From DASPJQ01 sp035299065 (lineage in GTDB: Bacteria > Bacteroidota > Bacteroidia > Flavobacteriales_D > UBA2798), in the NCBI GenBank assembly GCA_035299065.1, contig DATGXI010000023.1, positions 1 to 36,483 of the forward strand: a stretch of DNA of 36,483 nt, in the 5' to 3' direction. The first letter of the stretch is position 1; every line of letters begins with the position of its first letter. Shown here in pieces: positions 16,871 through 24,411 of the stretch. The translations under genes and the position numbers were made by a program. The notes under the pieces were generated by a model. The model was given only the letters and a program-made list of their open reading frames with translations. It was not told where the DNA came from and did no database searches.

Positions 16871-18373
16871 ATGAAAAAAACAAGTCATTGGTTTGCCACC
16901 ACTATTTTTACGCTTCTTTGCGGTTTTTCTTTCGCGCAAAAAAAACTGGTGATTGGTTCAACCAACGAAAAAGATTCAGTTTTTGTTTTTAGTGTAAAGG
17001 ATAAAAAAAAATTCATTGGCATTGGTTCCGGAACGTACGCTACTTTTGAAAAGGTGGTTCCTGTACTTATAACAGGTAAGGGTGTTAAAGACAAACGTTT
17101 TCTTGCACAAACAATTCGTGATCCGAAAAAAACAAATTTTGCAGCTTCTCCGGTAAATGTTCCGGTTAAACCAAAAGAAATAACCGAGTTTGACGATGTT
17201 AGCTTTGCCTTTAACAAAGAACGTGTAGAAATGTCGGTTAGGCAGTATTTTGATTTAAAAAGCATGTTGACAGGTGCCAAACAAAACAGTTACTCGCGAA
17301 CCGAAGAAATAAAAACTTCGGGTAAGGGTACCGAGTCATTGGATGAAATGACCAAGTTATTAATTGAAGATCTTTTCTCAGCTGAATTGTACGATTATTT
17401 TGTGCCAACCGGTTATGTTGATACCAATCATTATTTTGTACGAAAGGGCGCCAGCTGCCTGCAGGTTGAAGCTGAACTAACGCACATTCACTATGAATAT
17501 TTTGGCTCAAGTGCCAAACGTGATCCTGAACAAGTGCGCATGGCCCTTCGAATAAAATGGAATGTAAAGGACTCATACGACAATAAAATATTTGAAATTT
17601 ATACGGTTGACACCTCGGATTACCACTCAGCAATCGAGTTTAACGACCAGGACTTGCTTTTTAAAAATCTTTGGAAAGATGCCCTGGCTTTAGGTACCTA
17701 TAGTTTTTTGATCAATAAAGAATTTTACACAAAAGCCGATGAATTTAAAAAAGCCGAGGAAGCTTATTATTCCGCATTGGCGCCAATGGTTTTTCCAAAG
17801 GTTGACGATACATTAAGGCAATTGCGCAATTTTGATGAATCGGTAGTGACAATTAAAGGTTCAAAAGGACACGGTACTGGTTTTATTGTTTCGAAAAGTG
17901 GCTACCTGGTAACCAACTACCATGTTGTTGCACAAAACGATTCGCTTACAGCTATTTTTAATAATGGTGATAAACTGGATGTAACCATTGAACGTTACAG
18001 CAAGGATTATGACCTGGCCCTTTTAAAACTTGATTCAAACAATTTTGTATTAAGACCAGTGTCAATTTTAGCGCGCGATGATTTTAAAGCCGGTGAAAAT
18101 GTTTATGCCATGGGAACGCCTTATGATGTACGCCTTGATCATACATTGACAAATGGAATTATTTCAGCCTACCGTACCTGGGACAATGTTAAAGTTATTC
18201 AAACAGACGTAGGCATTAACCCCGGCAACAGTGGTGGGCCTTTGCTTAATGATAAGGGACGTGTTTTGGGAATTGTTAGCGCCAAATTAATGGGTTATAC
18301 AGTTGAAGGAATAGGTTTTGCCATACCCGCCCTGTATTTGCAGGAAGCGTTAAAAATTGACTTTAAAAATTAA
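16871..18373 (+). CDS. Exported trypsin-like serine protease (DegP/S1C type)
   Basis: This 500-residue protein has a signal peptide (KKTSHWFATTIFTLLCGFSFA), an unassigned region of about 300 residues, then a trypsin-fold protease domain at about 325-495. The triad is complete: H351 (TNYHVV), D381 (YDLALLKL) and S454 (GNSGGPLL). No PDZ domain follows, unlike DegP/HtrA, so the N-terminal region must supply any regulation or targeting. A weak TATCTTTA box lies at 16840-16847. The stop overlaps the next ATG (TAATG), coupling it to a paralogue that lacks the triad. It probably acts in the periplasm on misfolded or specific envelope proteins. Confidence 0.88.
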   Translation: MKKTSHWFATTIFTLLCGFSFAQKKLVIGSTNEKDSVFVFSVKDKKKFIGIGSGTYATFEKVVPVLITGKGVKDKRFLAQTIRDPKKTNFAASPVNVPVKPKEITEFDDVSFAFNKERVEMSVRQYFDLKSMLTGAKQNSYSRTEEIKTSGKGTESLDEMTKLLIEDLFSAELYDYFVPTGYVDTNHYFVRKGASCLQVEAELTHIHYEYFGSSAKRDPEQVRMALRIKWNVKDSYDNKIFEIYTVDTSDYHSAIEFNDQDLLFKNLWKDALALGTYSFLINKEFYTKADEFKKAEEAYYSALAPMVFPKVDDTLRQLRNFDESVVTIKGSKGHGTGFIVSKSGYLVTNYHVVAQNDSLTAIFNNGDKLDVTIERYSKDYDLALLKLDSNNFVLRPVSILARDDFKAGENVYAMGTPYDVRLDHTLTNGIISAYRTWDNVKVIQTDVGINPGNSGGPLLNDKGRVLGIVSAKLMGYTVEGIGFAIPALYLQEALKIDFKN

Positions 18374-19935
18374 TGGCTTTAACAAGACACATATTCGTAA
18401 TTGCAGTTGTTCTATCGCTAAGCGGGTGCGCGGCTTTTTTTACGCCAAAGCGCAAAAAAGTGCGTTTTGAGTGGAATGACAGCCAGGGTAAAGTTGGTTA
18501 CGGTGCCGATACCTTGTATACCAGTGGGCAAAAAATGCGCATGTTTAATTACGAGGGCAGCCAGTATACATTTGCAAAATACGTGAAAAAAAATTACAAG
18601 CCCATTACCATACCCATTGAACGCAGAAAATTTAACCGGTTATATTTTTTGGATTTATATCCACCCTTATTTACAATCCTGGTTGATTTCCTTCTGTCAA
18701 GCCGTAAAGCAGAAGTATTAAATACAAAACACGTCAAGGTAAATGATCATTACCTGGTGCCTATTCCAACCTTTACCGATCCCAAAAATTTTATTCGATC
18801 CATTTATGTTACCGGAAGAAAAATCAATTCAAAAATCAGTTTCTATCCACGAACTACGCATTATTTCAATAACAGTCCCTCATTTAAGGGGCCAATGGAA
18901 CTTGCAATACTGTTAAACCCTGCTATAAACTATCAGTTTAAAAGGCGTTGGAACGAGGAGTTTGGCAATTGCCGCCAAAATTACATTAATGAATTCACCA
19001 GGCTTAAAATGTATACCCCGGCAAGGGAATTACTTGCGGTAAGCTACAACAAGTTTGACCTGGAAGTTAAAATTGACAGCGTGGAAATTACCCACATTGG
19101 CGATAGAAAATGGTCAAGCTCTTATTCGTTTAGTCCAGGTGTAACCAAAGCACGCGTGCGTGCCAATTTTATTTTGACAAGTTACACTGGCGAAACATTG
19201 ATTGACACAAGCATTGCGGCATGGGGCAATTTTGATTTTTCAGCAGCCAATGATTATATAAGTGATGCATTTCAAAGTGTATTGTACGTTTTCCTGTCAA
19301 GTAAACGCGTTGCCAACATGTTTAACACCAACCAGGAAAAGGGATACCAGGAAAAACTTGTGATCAACCGATCGGCTGGCCCCTTATCACTTGACCAGGC
19401 CGTAAACAGTACCGTTACCATTACTTCGGGTAAAGGTCTGTCAAGTGGTTGCATCATCAGCAATGATGGGTATATACTGGCCAACCTGGGTTCAATTGAG
19501 GACACAAAAAATATGGAGGTAATGCTTTCAAACGAACGTAAGTTCAAGGCGCAACTTGTACGTCAAAGCGCAAAAATGAATACGGTTCTTATTAAGATTG
19601 ATACAACTGGACTTGTTCCGCTTGAAGTGAGTTTTAAGCCTGAAGAATTTATAGCCCAGGAGGTTTTTATTGCGGGCACACCGGTGCACAGCAACCTGCA
19701 CAATTCATTGAGTCGCGGATTTTTGTCAGCTGTTCGTAAAACCGATGACTGGAAATTTGTGCAAACAAGTGCTGTAATGAGCAAGGGTCACAAAGGTGGA
19801 GCCATACTTTCTTCATCGGGTCAATTGCTGGCTATTTTAAATCACAGGGTAAAATCCAGCTCAACCAGTAAAATAAGTTTTGGAATTTCGATGGAAGATG
19901 TGTGTAAGGCACTGGAAATTGAGTTTTCAAAGTAA
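18373..19935 (+). CDS. Lipoprotein pseudoprotease, inactive paralogue of the upstream protease
   Basis: This 520-residue lipoprotein (lipobox LSGC, lipidated C19) has a C-terminal trypsin-like domain (about 345-515) that aligns with the upstream protease, but all three catalytic positions are changed: His to G373 (ANLGS against TNYHV), Asp to N403 (KMNTVLIKI against DYDLALLKL) and Ser to K474 (KGHKGGAIL against PGNSGGPLL). The fold-supporting sequence is kept (VTITSGKGLSSGCIISNDGY, FIAGTPVHSNL, SFGISMEDV). The N-terminal 340 residues show the same kind of beta-rich region as the upstream gene (VEITHIGDRKW against VEAELTHIHYEYF). Because it is membrane-anchored and coupled by a TAATG overlap, it may anchor, regulate or present substrate to the active protease. 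Confidence 0.82.
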   Translation: MALTRHIFVIAVVLSLSGCAAFFTPKRKKVRFEWNDSQGKVGYGADTLYTSGQKMRMFNYEGSQYTFAKYVKKNYKPITIPIERRKFNRLYFLDLYPPLFTILVDFLLSSRKAEVLNTKHVKVNDHYLVPIPTFTDPKNFIRSIYVTGRKINSKISFYPRTTHYFNNSPSFKGPMELAILLNPAINYQFKRRWNEEFGNCRQNYINEFTRLKMYTPARELLAVSYNKFDLEVKIDSVEITHIGDRKWSSSYSFSPGVTKARVRANFILTSYTGETLIDTSIAAWGNFDFSAANDYISDAFQSVLYVFLSSKRVANMFNTNQEKGYQEKLVINRSAGPLSLDQAVNSTVTITSGKGLSSGCIISNDGYILANLGSIEDTKNMEVMLSNERKFKAQLVRQSAKMNTVLIKIDTTGLVPLEVSFKPEEFIAQEVFIAGTPVHSNLHNSLSRGFLSAVRKTDDWKFVQTSAVMSKGHKGGAILSSSGQLLAILNHRVKSSSTSKISFGISMEDVCKALEIEFSK

Positions 19936-19954
19936 GCATTTACCTCAGCTTAAT

Positions 19955-20275
19955 TCATTCCAACTCCTTCTCATCATTGAATGTTACTTTTTTTTCATTG
20001 GCGCTAACACGCTTTAAAATTTTGTAAGCAATTGCGCAGGCAGTGATTCCAAAACATAAATTGAGTAAAATCATTTTTACAAATAAATGTTTTGGTGTAG
20101 TATCATGCGAAAGCCAGTTGATGCAATAGGGTAAAACACCATACCAGAAAATGACTACGCCAACAATGTAACTGCCAATCCCGGTAATAACCCATACCAG
20201 TACATCGGCTTTTTTTTGCCGGGCAAGGGCTGCAAACACTCCCCCTGCAAGTATCAGGATAAAAACTTCAATCAT
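19955..20275 (-). CDS. Hypothetical small membrane protein
   Basis: This 106-residue protein has three predicted membrane segments (about 1-15, 26-48 and 66-88) and a charged C-terminal tail (KRVSANEKKVTFNDEKELE). I do not recognise the family. It is convergent with the pseudoprotease gene (19 bases between the two ends) and lies just downstream of the RRM gene, but the terminator at 20283-20310 separates them, so it probably has its own promoter or is expressed by readthrough. Confidence 0.65.
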   Translation of the reverse strand: MIEVFILILAGGVFAALARQKKADVLVWVITGIGSYIVGVVIFWYGVLPYCINWLSHDTTPKHLFVKMILLNLCFGITACAIAYKILKRVSANEKKVTFNDEKELE

Positions 20276-20282
20276 GCGTTAC

Positions 20283-20310
20283 AAAAAAACCCCGCCTTTT
20301 GAGCGGGGTT
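20283..20310 (-). terminator. Intrinsic terminator of the RRM gene
   Basis: AACCCCGC (20288-20295) pairs perfectly with GCGGGGTT (20303-20310) around a seven-base loop. On the minus strand the stem is followed by a run of T (A run on + at 20283-20289). It starts 23 bases after the stop of the RRM gene. Confidence 0.9.
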
Positions 20311-20332
20311 ATGAATACTATATGTTTACCGA

Positions 20333-20602
20333 TTAGTGTTTGTTGAAACGTGGCTTATCGGTTTTAGGACGTGCTTCGTTCACAATAATTTTACGGCCGT
20401 TGATTTCCTTACCATTAAGTTCGTTAATGGCGGCACTCGCGGCTGAGTCGTCAGGCATTTCAACAAAACCAAAGCCTTTGCTGCGGTTTGTTACTTTGTC
20501 TTTTACCACGTTTAAAGATGATACTTCTCCGAAATTCGCGAAAAGTTGCGTTAGGTCACTCTCAGACATGGTGTAAGGAATGTTTCCAATGTAAAGATTC
20601 AT
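20333..20602 (-). CDS. RNA-binding protein with one RRM domain
   Basis: This 89-residue protein is a single RNA recognition motif. RNP2 is LYIGNI (3-8) and RNP1 is KGFGFVEM (42-49), with the aromatic residues that stack on RNA in place; a basic tail follows (PKTDKPRFNKH). The length and simple architecture match the cold-inducible RRM proteins of cyanobacteria and Bacteroidota, thought to act as RNA chaperones where CspA proteins are few. It is monocistronic, with a clear terminator, and is divergent from the GbsR-type regulator. Two GC-rich hairpins lie between the divergent genes. Confidence 0.93.
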   Translation of the reverse strand: MNLYIGNIPYTMSESDLTQLFANFGEVSSLNVVKDKVTNRSKGFGFVEMPDDSAASAAINELNGKEINGRKIIVNEARPKTDKPRFNKH

Positions 20603-20629
20603 AAAATGTAATTAAATGTTTGTTCAAGT

Positions 20630-20637
20630 CAAATGTA
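20630..20637 (-). promoter_or_regulatory. -7 box for the RRM gene
   Basis: The minus strand reads TACATTTG, an exact TAnnTTTG match, 27 bases before the ATG at 20602. A TTTTG lies upstream (20652-20656), but the spacer of about 14 bases is shorter than usual. Confidence 0.5.
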
Positions 20638-20680
20638 CTCTTTTTTCGATACAAAACACATGACACCTAAAATAAATTTA

Positions 20681-20726
20681 GCCCTAAAAGGGCCTTTTTT
20701 AGGCACTTGGAGGGGTTTTTGGCCCC
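20681..20726. other. Two GC-rich hairpins between divergent genes
   Basis: GCCC-TAAAA-GGGC (20681-20693) followed by C and six T, and GGGG-TTTTTGG-CCCC (20712-20726). They lie upstream of both the RRM gene and the GbsR-type gene. The first could be a plus-strand terminator or an insulator; if the RRM transcript starts farther right, the pair would form a structured 5' leader. Confidence 0.45.
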
Positions 20727-20742
20727 AACGGTCTAAATTAAT

Positions 20743-20760
20743 TTTCAAATATTATTGAAA
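20743..20760. promoter_or_regulatory. Probable operator 1 of the GbsR/MarR-type regulator
   Basis: TTTCAA-ATATTA-TTGAAA is a perfect inverted repeat. Its right half (TTG, 20755-20757) coincides with the -33 element of the regulator's own promoter, so binding there should block transcription. The same motif with the same spacing recurs at 21352-21369. Confidence 0.65.
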
Positions 20761-20784
20761 GTTCAGGAATTTTACTTACCTTTA
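20755..20784 (+). promoter_or_regulatory. Promoter of the GbsR/MarR-type regulator gene
   Basis: TTG at 20755-20757, a 19-base spacer, then TACCTTTA at 20777-20784 (one mismatch to TAnnTTTG). The box ends four bases before the ATG at 20789, so transcription should start at or inside the start codon, and a leaderless message is predicted. Confidence 0.5.
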
Positions 20785-20788
20785 TGCC

Positions 20789-21292
20789 ATGACACTAAAA
20801 GAAGGACGCGAGAATTTTATACAGGCATGGGGAACACTGGGTGCCAGCTGGGGAATCAACAAAGCCATGGCCCAAATACACGCGCTTTTACTCATCTCAT
20901 CAAAAAGCATGAGTACCGAAGAGATCATGGAGGAGCTTAGCATGAGCAGGGGCAACACCAACATGAATGTACGTACATTGATTGACTGGGGACTATTATA
21001 TAAGGAACACAAGATAGGGGACCGCAAGGAATATTTTTATGCCGAAAAGGACATTTGGGAAGTGGGCAGGCGCATAGCCCGTGAGCGTAGAAAAAGGGAA
21101 CTTGAACCGGTTTTGCGTTTGCTTACCCAGTTTAAAGATGTGAAAAGCGATAAAAGTCCCGAAGCCGAAGAGTTTAAAAAAATGACGACAGAAATTACCC
21201 GTTTTTCGCAAAAGGCCGATGGAATGCTTGATAAATTCATACGCTCTGACGAGCATTGGTTTTACAGCACCGTGGTGAAGTTGATGAAGTAA
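20789..21292 (+). CDS. GbsR/MarR-family transcriptional regulator
   Basis: This 167-residue cytosolic DNA-binding protein has a winged-helix domain at about 25-95 (SSKSMSTEEIMEELSMSRGN, then NMNVRTLIDWGLLYKEHKIGDRKEYFYAE) and a helical C-terminal dimerisation region. The start WGTLGASWGINKAMAQIHALLL is typical of the COG1510 (GbsR-like) branch of MarR proteins. The palindrome TTTCAA-N6-TTGAAA lies over its own promoter and again before the next gene, so it probably represses itself and the downstream membrane-protein operon. The ligand is unknown. It lies 79 bases upstream of the DCC-type gene. Confidence 0.88.
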   Translation: MTLKEGRENFIQAWGTLGASWGINKAMAQIHALLLISSKSMSTEEIMEELSMSRGNTNMNVRTLIDWGLLYKEHKIGDRKEYFYAEKDIWEVGRRIARERRKRELEPVLRLLTQFKDVKSDKSPEAEEFKKMTTEITRFSQKADGMLDKFIRSDEHWFYSTVVKLMK

Positions 21293-21351
21293 CATAACCA
21301 ACCTTTAAGGCCAGGAAGAAAAAAAGAAAAGATATTTTTTTGATTATAAAC

Positions 21352-21369
21352 TTTCAAAAATTATTGAAA
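21352..21369. promoter_or_regulatory. Probable operator 2 of the GbsR/MarR-type regulator
   Basis: TTTCAA-AAATTA-TTGAAA, with arms and spacing identical to 20743-20760. It ends two bases before the ATG at 21372, a position that would block either the start of transcription or early elongation. No clear -33/-7 pair is seen for this operon. Confidence 0.62.
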
Positions 21370-21371
21370 AT

Positions 21372-22202
21372 ATGAAAACTTTAAAAAACAACACCCTGCT
21401 TTACGACAAAGATTGTCCCCTGTGCCGCGTATACACCAAATCATTTGTTAGCTGCAAACTACTGGATGAAAACGGAAGAAGTGCTTACAACGAAACAGCT
21501 GGAAATGTGCTTGTCCATGTTGACATGGCGCGCGCTAAAGACGAAATAGCCCTGGTAAACCATGGGGAAAATACCGTCATGTATGGAATTGACGGTCTTA
21601 TTCACATTTTTACGCATGAACGCAACTGGTTGAAAAAACTCCTGCATGCGGCACCCATTTACTACATCATCAAATTCTTTTACTTTTTTGTTTCCTATAA
21701 CCGCAAATTAATTGCCCCTTCAAAAACCATGTACGGAGCAAACGATTGTTCACCGTCATTCAATTTATTTTTTCGCATACTGTATATAGCCGTTACTGCA
21801 TGTATTACCGCAATTTGCTTAAGCGCGTTTATTCAACCCGTACTTGCGCATTTTAACATGCAAAGCAGCAACATAACTGAACTGGTTGTGGTATGCGGAC
21901 AATTGGTGTCACAGGGAATAGTTGTGGGCCTGGTTAAAAAACAACGTGTAATGGACTACCTGGGCAATATGATGACGGTTTCACTTATTGGTGGACTTTT
22001 GCTTATACCTGCTATACTTATACAAGCCACATTTACGGTTTCAGTTTTTTTTACGCTGGCATATTTTGCGCTGGTTGTTTTTACCATGTTTTTGTTGCAC
22101 ATGAAACGCTGTAAATTGTTAGGACTTGGATATGGCATAACCATAAGCTGGATTTTGTACCGCGTGTTGGTTTTGGCAGCAATCACCAATTTTAAATTTT
22201 AA
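21372..22202 (+). CDS. DCC-type thiol-disulfide domain fused to a membrane domain
   Basis: This 276-residue protein has an N-terminal domain of the DUF393/DCC family: LLYDKDCPLCRVYTKSF, with D12 and the CxxC pair C15/C18, in the place of a thioredoxin active site. The N-terminal domain spans about 1-125, including HAAPIYYIIKFFYFFVSYNRKLIAP. Four hydrophobic segments follow (about 133-158, 166-182, 192-222 and 225-270, the last probably two helices). DCC proteins are predicted thiol-disulfide oxidoreductases; fusion to a membrane domain suggests redox chemistry on a membrane partner or lipid carrier. It is first in an operon with three small membrane proteins and a TIGR01777 epimerase, behind a predicted operator. 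Confidence 0.8.
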   Translation: MKTLKNNTLLYDKDCPLCRVYTKSFVSCKLLDENGRSAYNETAGNVLVHVDMARAKDEIALVNHGENTVMYGIDGLIHIFTHERNWLKKLLHAAPIYYIIKFFYFFVSYNRKLIAPSKTMYGANDCSPSFNLFFRILYIAVTACITAICLSAFIQPVLAHFNMQSSNITELVVVCGQLVSQGIVVGLVKKQRVMDYLGNMMTVSLIGGLLLIPAILIQATFTVSVFFTLAYFALVVFTMFLLHMKRCKLLGLGYGITISWILYRVLVLAAITNFKF

Positions 22203-22225
22203 ATTTTAAACCTTAAATTTTAAAT
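22191..22225. repeat. AT-only short tandem repeat at a gene end
   Basis: Five near copies of a TTTTAAA unit span the stop codon of the DCC-type gene and the gap before the next gene. It may be slippage-prone; no function is evident. Confidence 0.5.
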
Positions 22226-22234
22226 CATTTATAT

Positions 22235-22651
22235 ATGGAAACCCTTGAACAAGCACTGGAAGAAGACAGACGCGTAACGCGTTTTCTAAAATTCAAATTA
22301 TGGTTTGATGCCCTTGCACAAATCATCATCCTTGGCATTTTCTTTTTCAATTTTGGATTTGGCCAGTCTGGCACAGCATTTTGCACATTTTATTTTGTGC
22401 TAGGTGGATACCAGTTGCTGAGCTCAATTTTACATTTAACGTTTGAAAAAGCGTTTGCCCACCGCAGAAACTACTACATTCAATTGCTTATACACGGTGG
22501 TGCATGGGCGCTTATTGCCATTGGGTTTACATTTAATGCACCACCACTCATGTTTCCCCTGTTCATTGAACTATTGCTGGCACCCGCAACGGCTATTTAC
22601 TATTTTGTTATTACCATACAGGATTTGCAGGCATTGCCTAGACATATTTAA
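22235..22651 (+). CDS. Small 4-TM membrane protein, paralogue 1 of 3
   Basis: This 138-residue protein has four predicted membrane helices (about 28-45, 50-68, 85-105 and 110-132). It shares two landmarks with the next two genes: a FYFVLGGYQLLSSILH stretch at the second helix and an APATAIYYFVITIQDL stretch at the fourth. I do not recognise the family. The N-terminus is short and charged (EQALEEDRRVTRFLKFKLW). Part of the putative GbsR-controlled operon. Confidence 0.75.
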   Translation: METLEQALEEDRRVTRFLKFKLWFDALAQIIILGIFFFNFGFGQSGTAFCTFYFVLGGYQLLSSILHLTFEKAFAHRRNYYIQLLIHGGAWALIAIGFTFNAPPLMFPLFIELLLAPATAIYYFVITIQDLQALPRHI

Positions 22652-22663
22652 TAAGTAAAAGCC

Positions 22664-23038
22664 ATGGTAACAAAACGAATTTTACTGCTAGCAGACATTA
22701 ATCTACAGTTGATATTGTTTCTGTTGTCAGTATATTTTCAATATGGCAAGCATGAGGAATTTGACCCCATGGGCATTAACGTAAACGCATTTATTTGTTT
22801 CTATTTTATTTTGGGAGGCTGGCAGGTAGTGAGTTGTATCTTACATGCGATCAACGATGGCGCAAAAAACAATATACTGCGAATTATTTACCATATGCTT
22901 CTTATACTTCATGTAGTAATGCCCTGTTTTGGATTATATGGTTTGGCTGTCCTGGCATGCACTTCACCAGTTATGGCTCTATACTATTTTATTATTTGTA
23001 TAATTGACTTAATGAAAACATACTATGAAAATGAATGA
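22664..23038 (+). CDS. Small 4-TM membrane protein, paralogue 2 of 3
   Basis: This 124-residue protein has four membrane segments and lacks the charged N-terminal extension of its two neighbours. It shares FYFILGGWQVVSCILH and SPVMALYYFIICIIDL with the first and third genes. It starts 12 bases after the first paralogue and overlaps the third by 14 bases. Cysteines occur inside the membrane segments (for example SCILH, MPCF, IICII), more than in the neighbours. Function unknown. Confidence 0.75.
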   Translation: MVTKRILLLADINLQLILFLLSVYFQYGKHEEFDPMGINVNAFICFYFILGGWQVVSCILHAINDGAKNNILRIIYHMLLILHVVMPCFGLYGLAVLACTSPVMALYYFIICIIDLMKTYYENE

Positions 23039-23447
23039 TATGGAATCAGAAGAATCGAAAGTTTTCAATTTACAAAATAAGCTTATTTATAAAAAGCTTA
23101 AAGCTGATTTGAGTGCGCAGTGCATGTTTGCGCTGACAGGGATGGTAACTTTATTCATTTTTCCATTTTTTGGTTTTGGACTGATTTATTTCGGACTTGG
23201 CTTTTACCAGGTGTTCTCTGCCATTTTTAATATACAATTTGGCCCAATGTCAATAGGAAGAAAATTATACTGGCCCCAGTTGGGATTTCATGCACTTTGC
23301 TTTATTTCATTGATGTTTGTTGATGATACAATAGGTATGTTACTTATTATCTGGCCGGCTACAACTTTTACAGCTATATATTATTTAATTGTAACCGCAG
23401 TTGAATATCAAACTTTTAAGCACCTTTACACGAACCATTATGAATAA
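23025..23447 (+). CDS. Small 4-TM membrane protein, paralogue 3 of 3
   Basis: This 140-residue protein has a charged N-terminus (ESEESKVFNLQNKLIYKKLK) and four membrane segments. It shares IYFGLGFYQVFSAIFN and WPATTFTAIYYLIVTAVEY with the other two. In-frame ATGs at 23025, 23031 and 23040 are all possible; the first overlaps the upstream gene by 14 bases. The 3' end overlaps the TIGR01777 gene by eight bases (ATGAATAA), so the operon is tightly coupled. Confidence 0.75.
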   Translation: MKMNDMESEESKVFNLQNKLIYKKLKADLSAQCMFALTGMVTLFIFPFFGFGLIYFGLGFYQVFSAIFNIQFGPMSIGRKLYWPQLGFHALCFISLMFVDDTIGMLLIIWPATTFTAIYYLIVTAVEYQTFKHLYTNHYE

Positions 23448-24411
23448 GAACAAACTAATAATTGCCGCTGCCAATGGTTTTATTGGCCAGGAACTCATAA
23501 GCTATTTTAAGGATTACGAAATTGTAGCCCTGGTGCGAAACATTCAACCTGGAACGCACGCCAACAAACCAAACCTGCGCTATGTGCAATGGGATGGAAA
23601 AACCCCTGGCGCATGGGCAAATGAATTTGAAGGAGCAAAAGCGGTTATAAACCTTGCCGGGCGAAGCGTGAACTGCCGTTACAATGAAAAGAACAAGGCT
23701 GAGATTTTTGCCTCGCGCCTGGACTCCACAAAAATAATTGGACAGGCCATTAACCAATGCAAACAGGCACCCGAAGTGTGGATCAACGCAGGATCAGCTA
23801 CCATTTACCGCCATTCAACCGACAAACAAATGACCGAAAGCAATGGTGAGTACCACAACGATTTTTCAGTACAGGTGTGCAAGGCCTGGGAAAAGGCATT
23901 TGATGAAACCGAAACACCGCGTACACGGAAACTGTTTTTGCGCATTAGTATTGTGTTGGGCAAATCAGGCGGAGTATTTGCCACCTTGCGCAGCCTTGCC
24001 AAATTGGGCTTGGGCGGTAAACATGCCAGCGGTGAACAAATGGTGAGCTGGATACACATTGAGGATTTGTGCCGGAGCATTGAATTTTTAATGCGTAAAG
24101 ATCAGTTGGATGGAATTTTTAATTGTGCAGCACCCAACCCGGTAAAAAATAAAGTATTTATGCAAACCCTGCGTAAAAAATTAAACATGCCGTTTGGATT
24201 ACCACAACCAAAATGGATGCTGGCCATTGGCACCTGGTTTATGCGAACGGAGAAAGAACTTGTGCTGAAAAGCCGCAATGTAATTCCTGAAAGGCTTGTT
24301 ATAAATGGATTTGATTTTAAATACAAAACCATTGATGAGGCCATGCAGGATTTATGCACCAGCCCCCTGCAGGATAACCTGAATTTAACGGTTAAACCCC
24401 GCCAGCGATAG
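23440..24411 (+). CDS. TIGR01777-family SDR epimerase (YfcH-like)
   Basis: This 323-residue cytosolic protein has an N-terminal Rossmann fold and typical features of the TIGR01777 branch of extended SDR proteins: VINLAGRSVNCRYNEKNK (about 74-91), SRLDSTKIIGQAI, INAGSATIYRH, LRISIVLGKSGGVFATL and VSWIHIEDLC. The first glycine motif reads AAANGFIG where GATGFIG is usual, so the first glycine is replaced by alanine. The family's reaction is not established; NAD(P)-dependent sugar or isoprenoid chemistry is the usual guess. The frame is open upstream to a TTG, but ATG 23440 fits the first beta strand (NKNKLIIAAANGFIG). Last gene of the putative GbsR-controlled operon. Confidence 0.87.
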   Translation: MNKNKLIIAAANGFIGQELISYFKDYEIVALVRNIQPGTHANKPNLRYVQWDGKTPGAWANEFEGAKAVINLAGRSVNCRYNEKNKAEIFASRLDSTKIIGQAINQCKQAPEVWINAGSATIYRHSTDKQMTESNGEYHNDFSVQVCKAWEKAFDETETPRTRKLFLRISIVLGKSGGVFATLRSLAKLGLGGKHASGEQMVSWIHIEDLCRSIEFLMRKDQLDGIFNCAAPNPVKNKVFMQTLRKKLNMPFGLPQPKWMLAIGTWFMRTEKELVLKSRNVIPERLVINGFDFKYKTIDEAMQDLCTSPLQDNLNLTVKPRQR

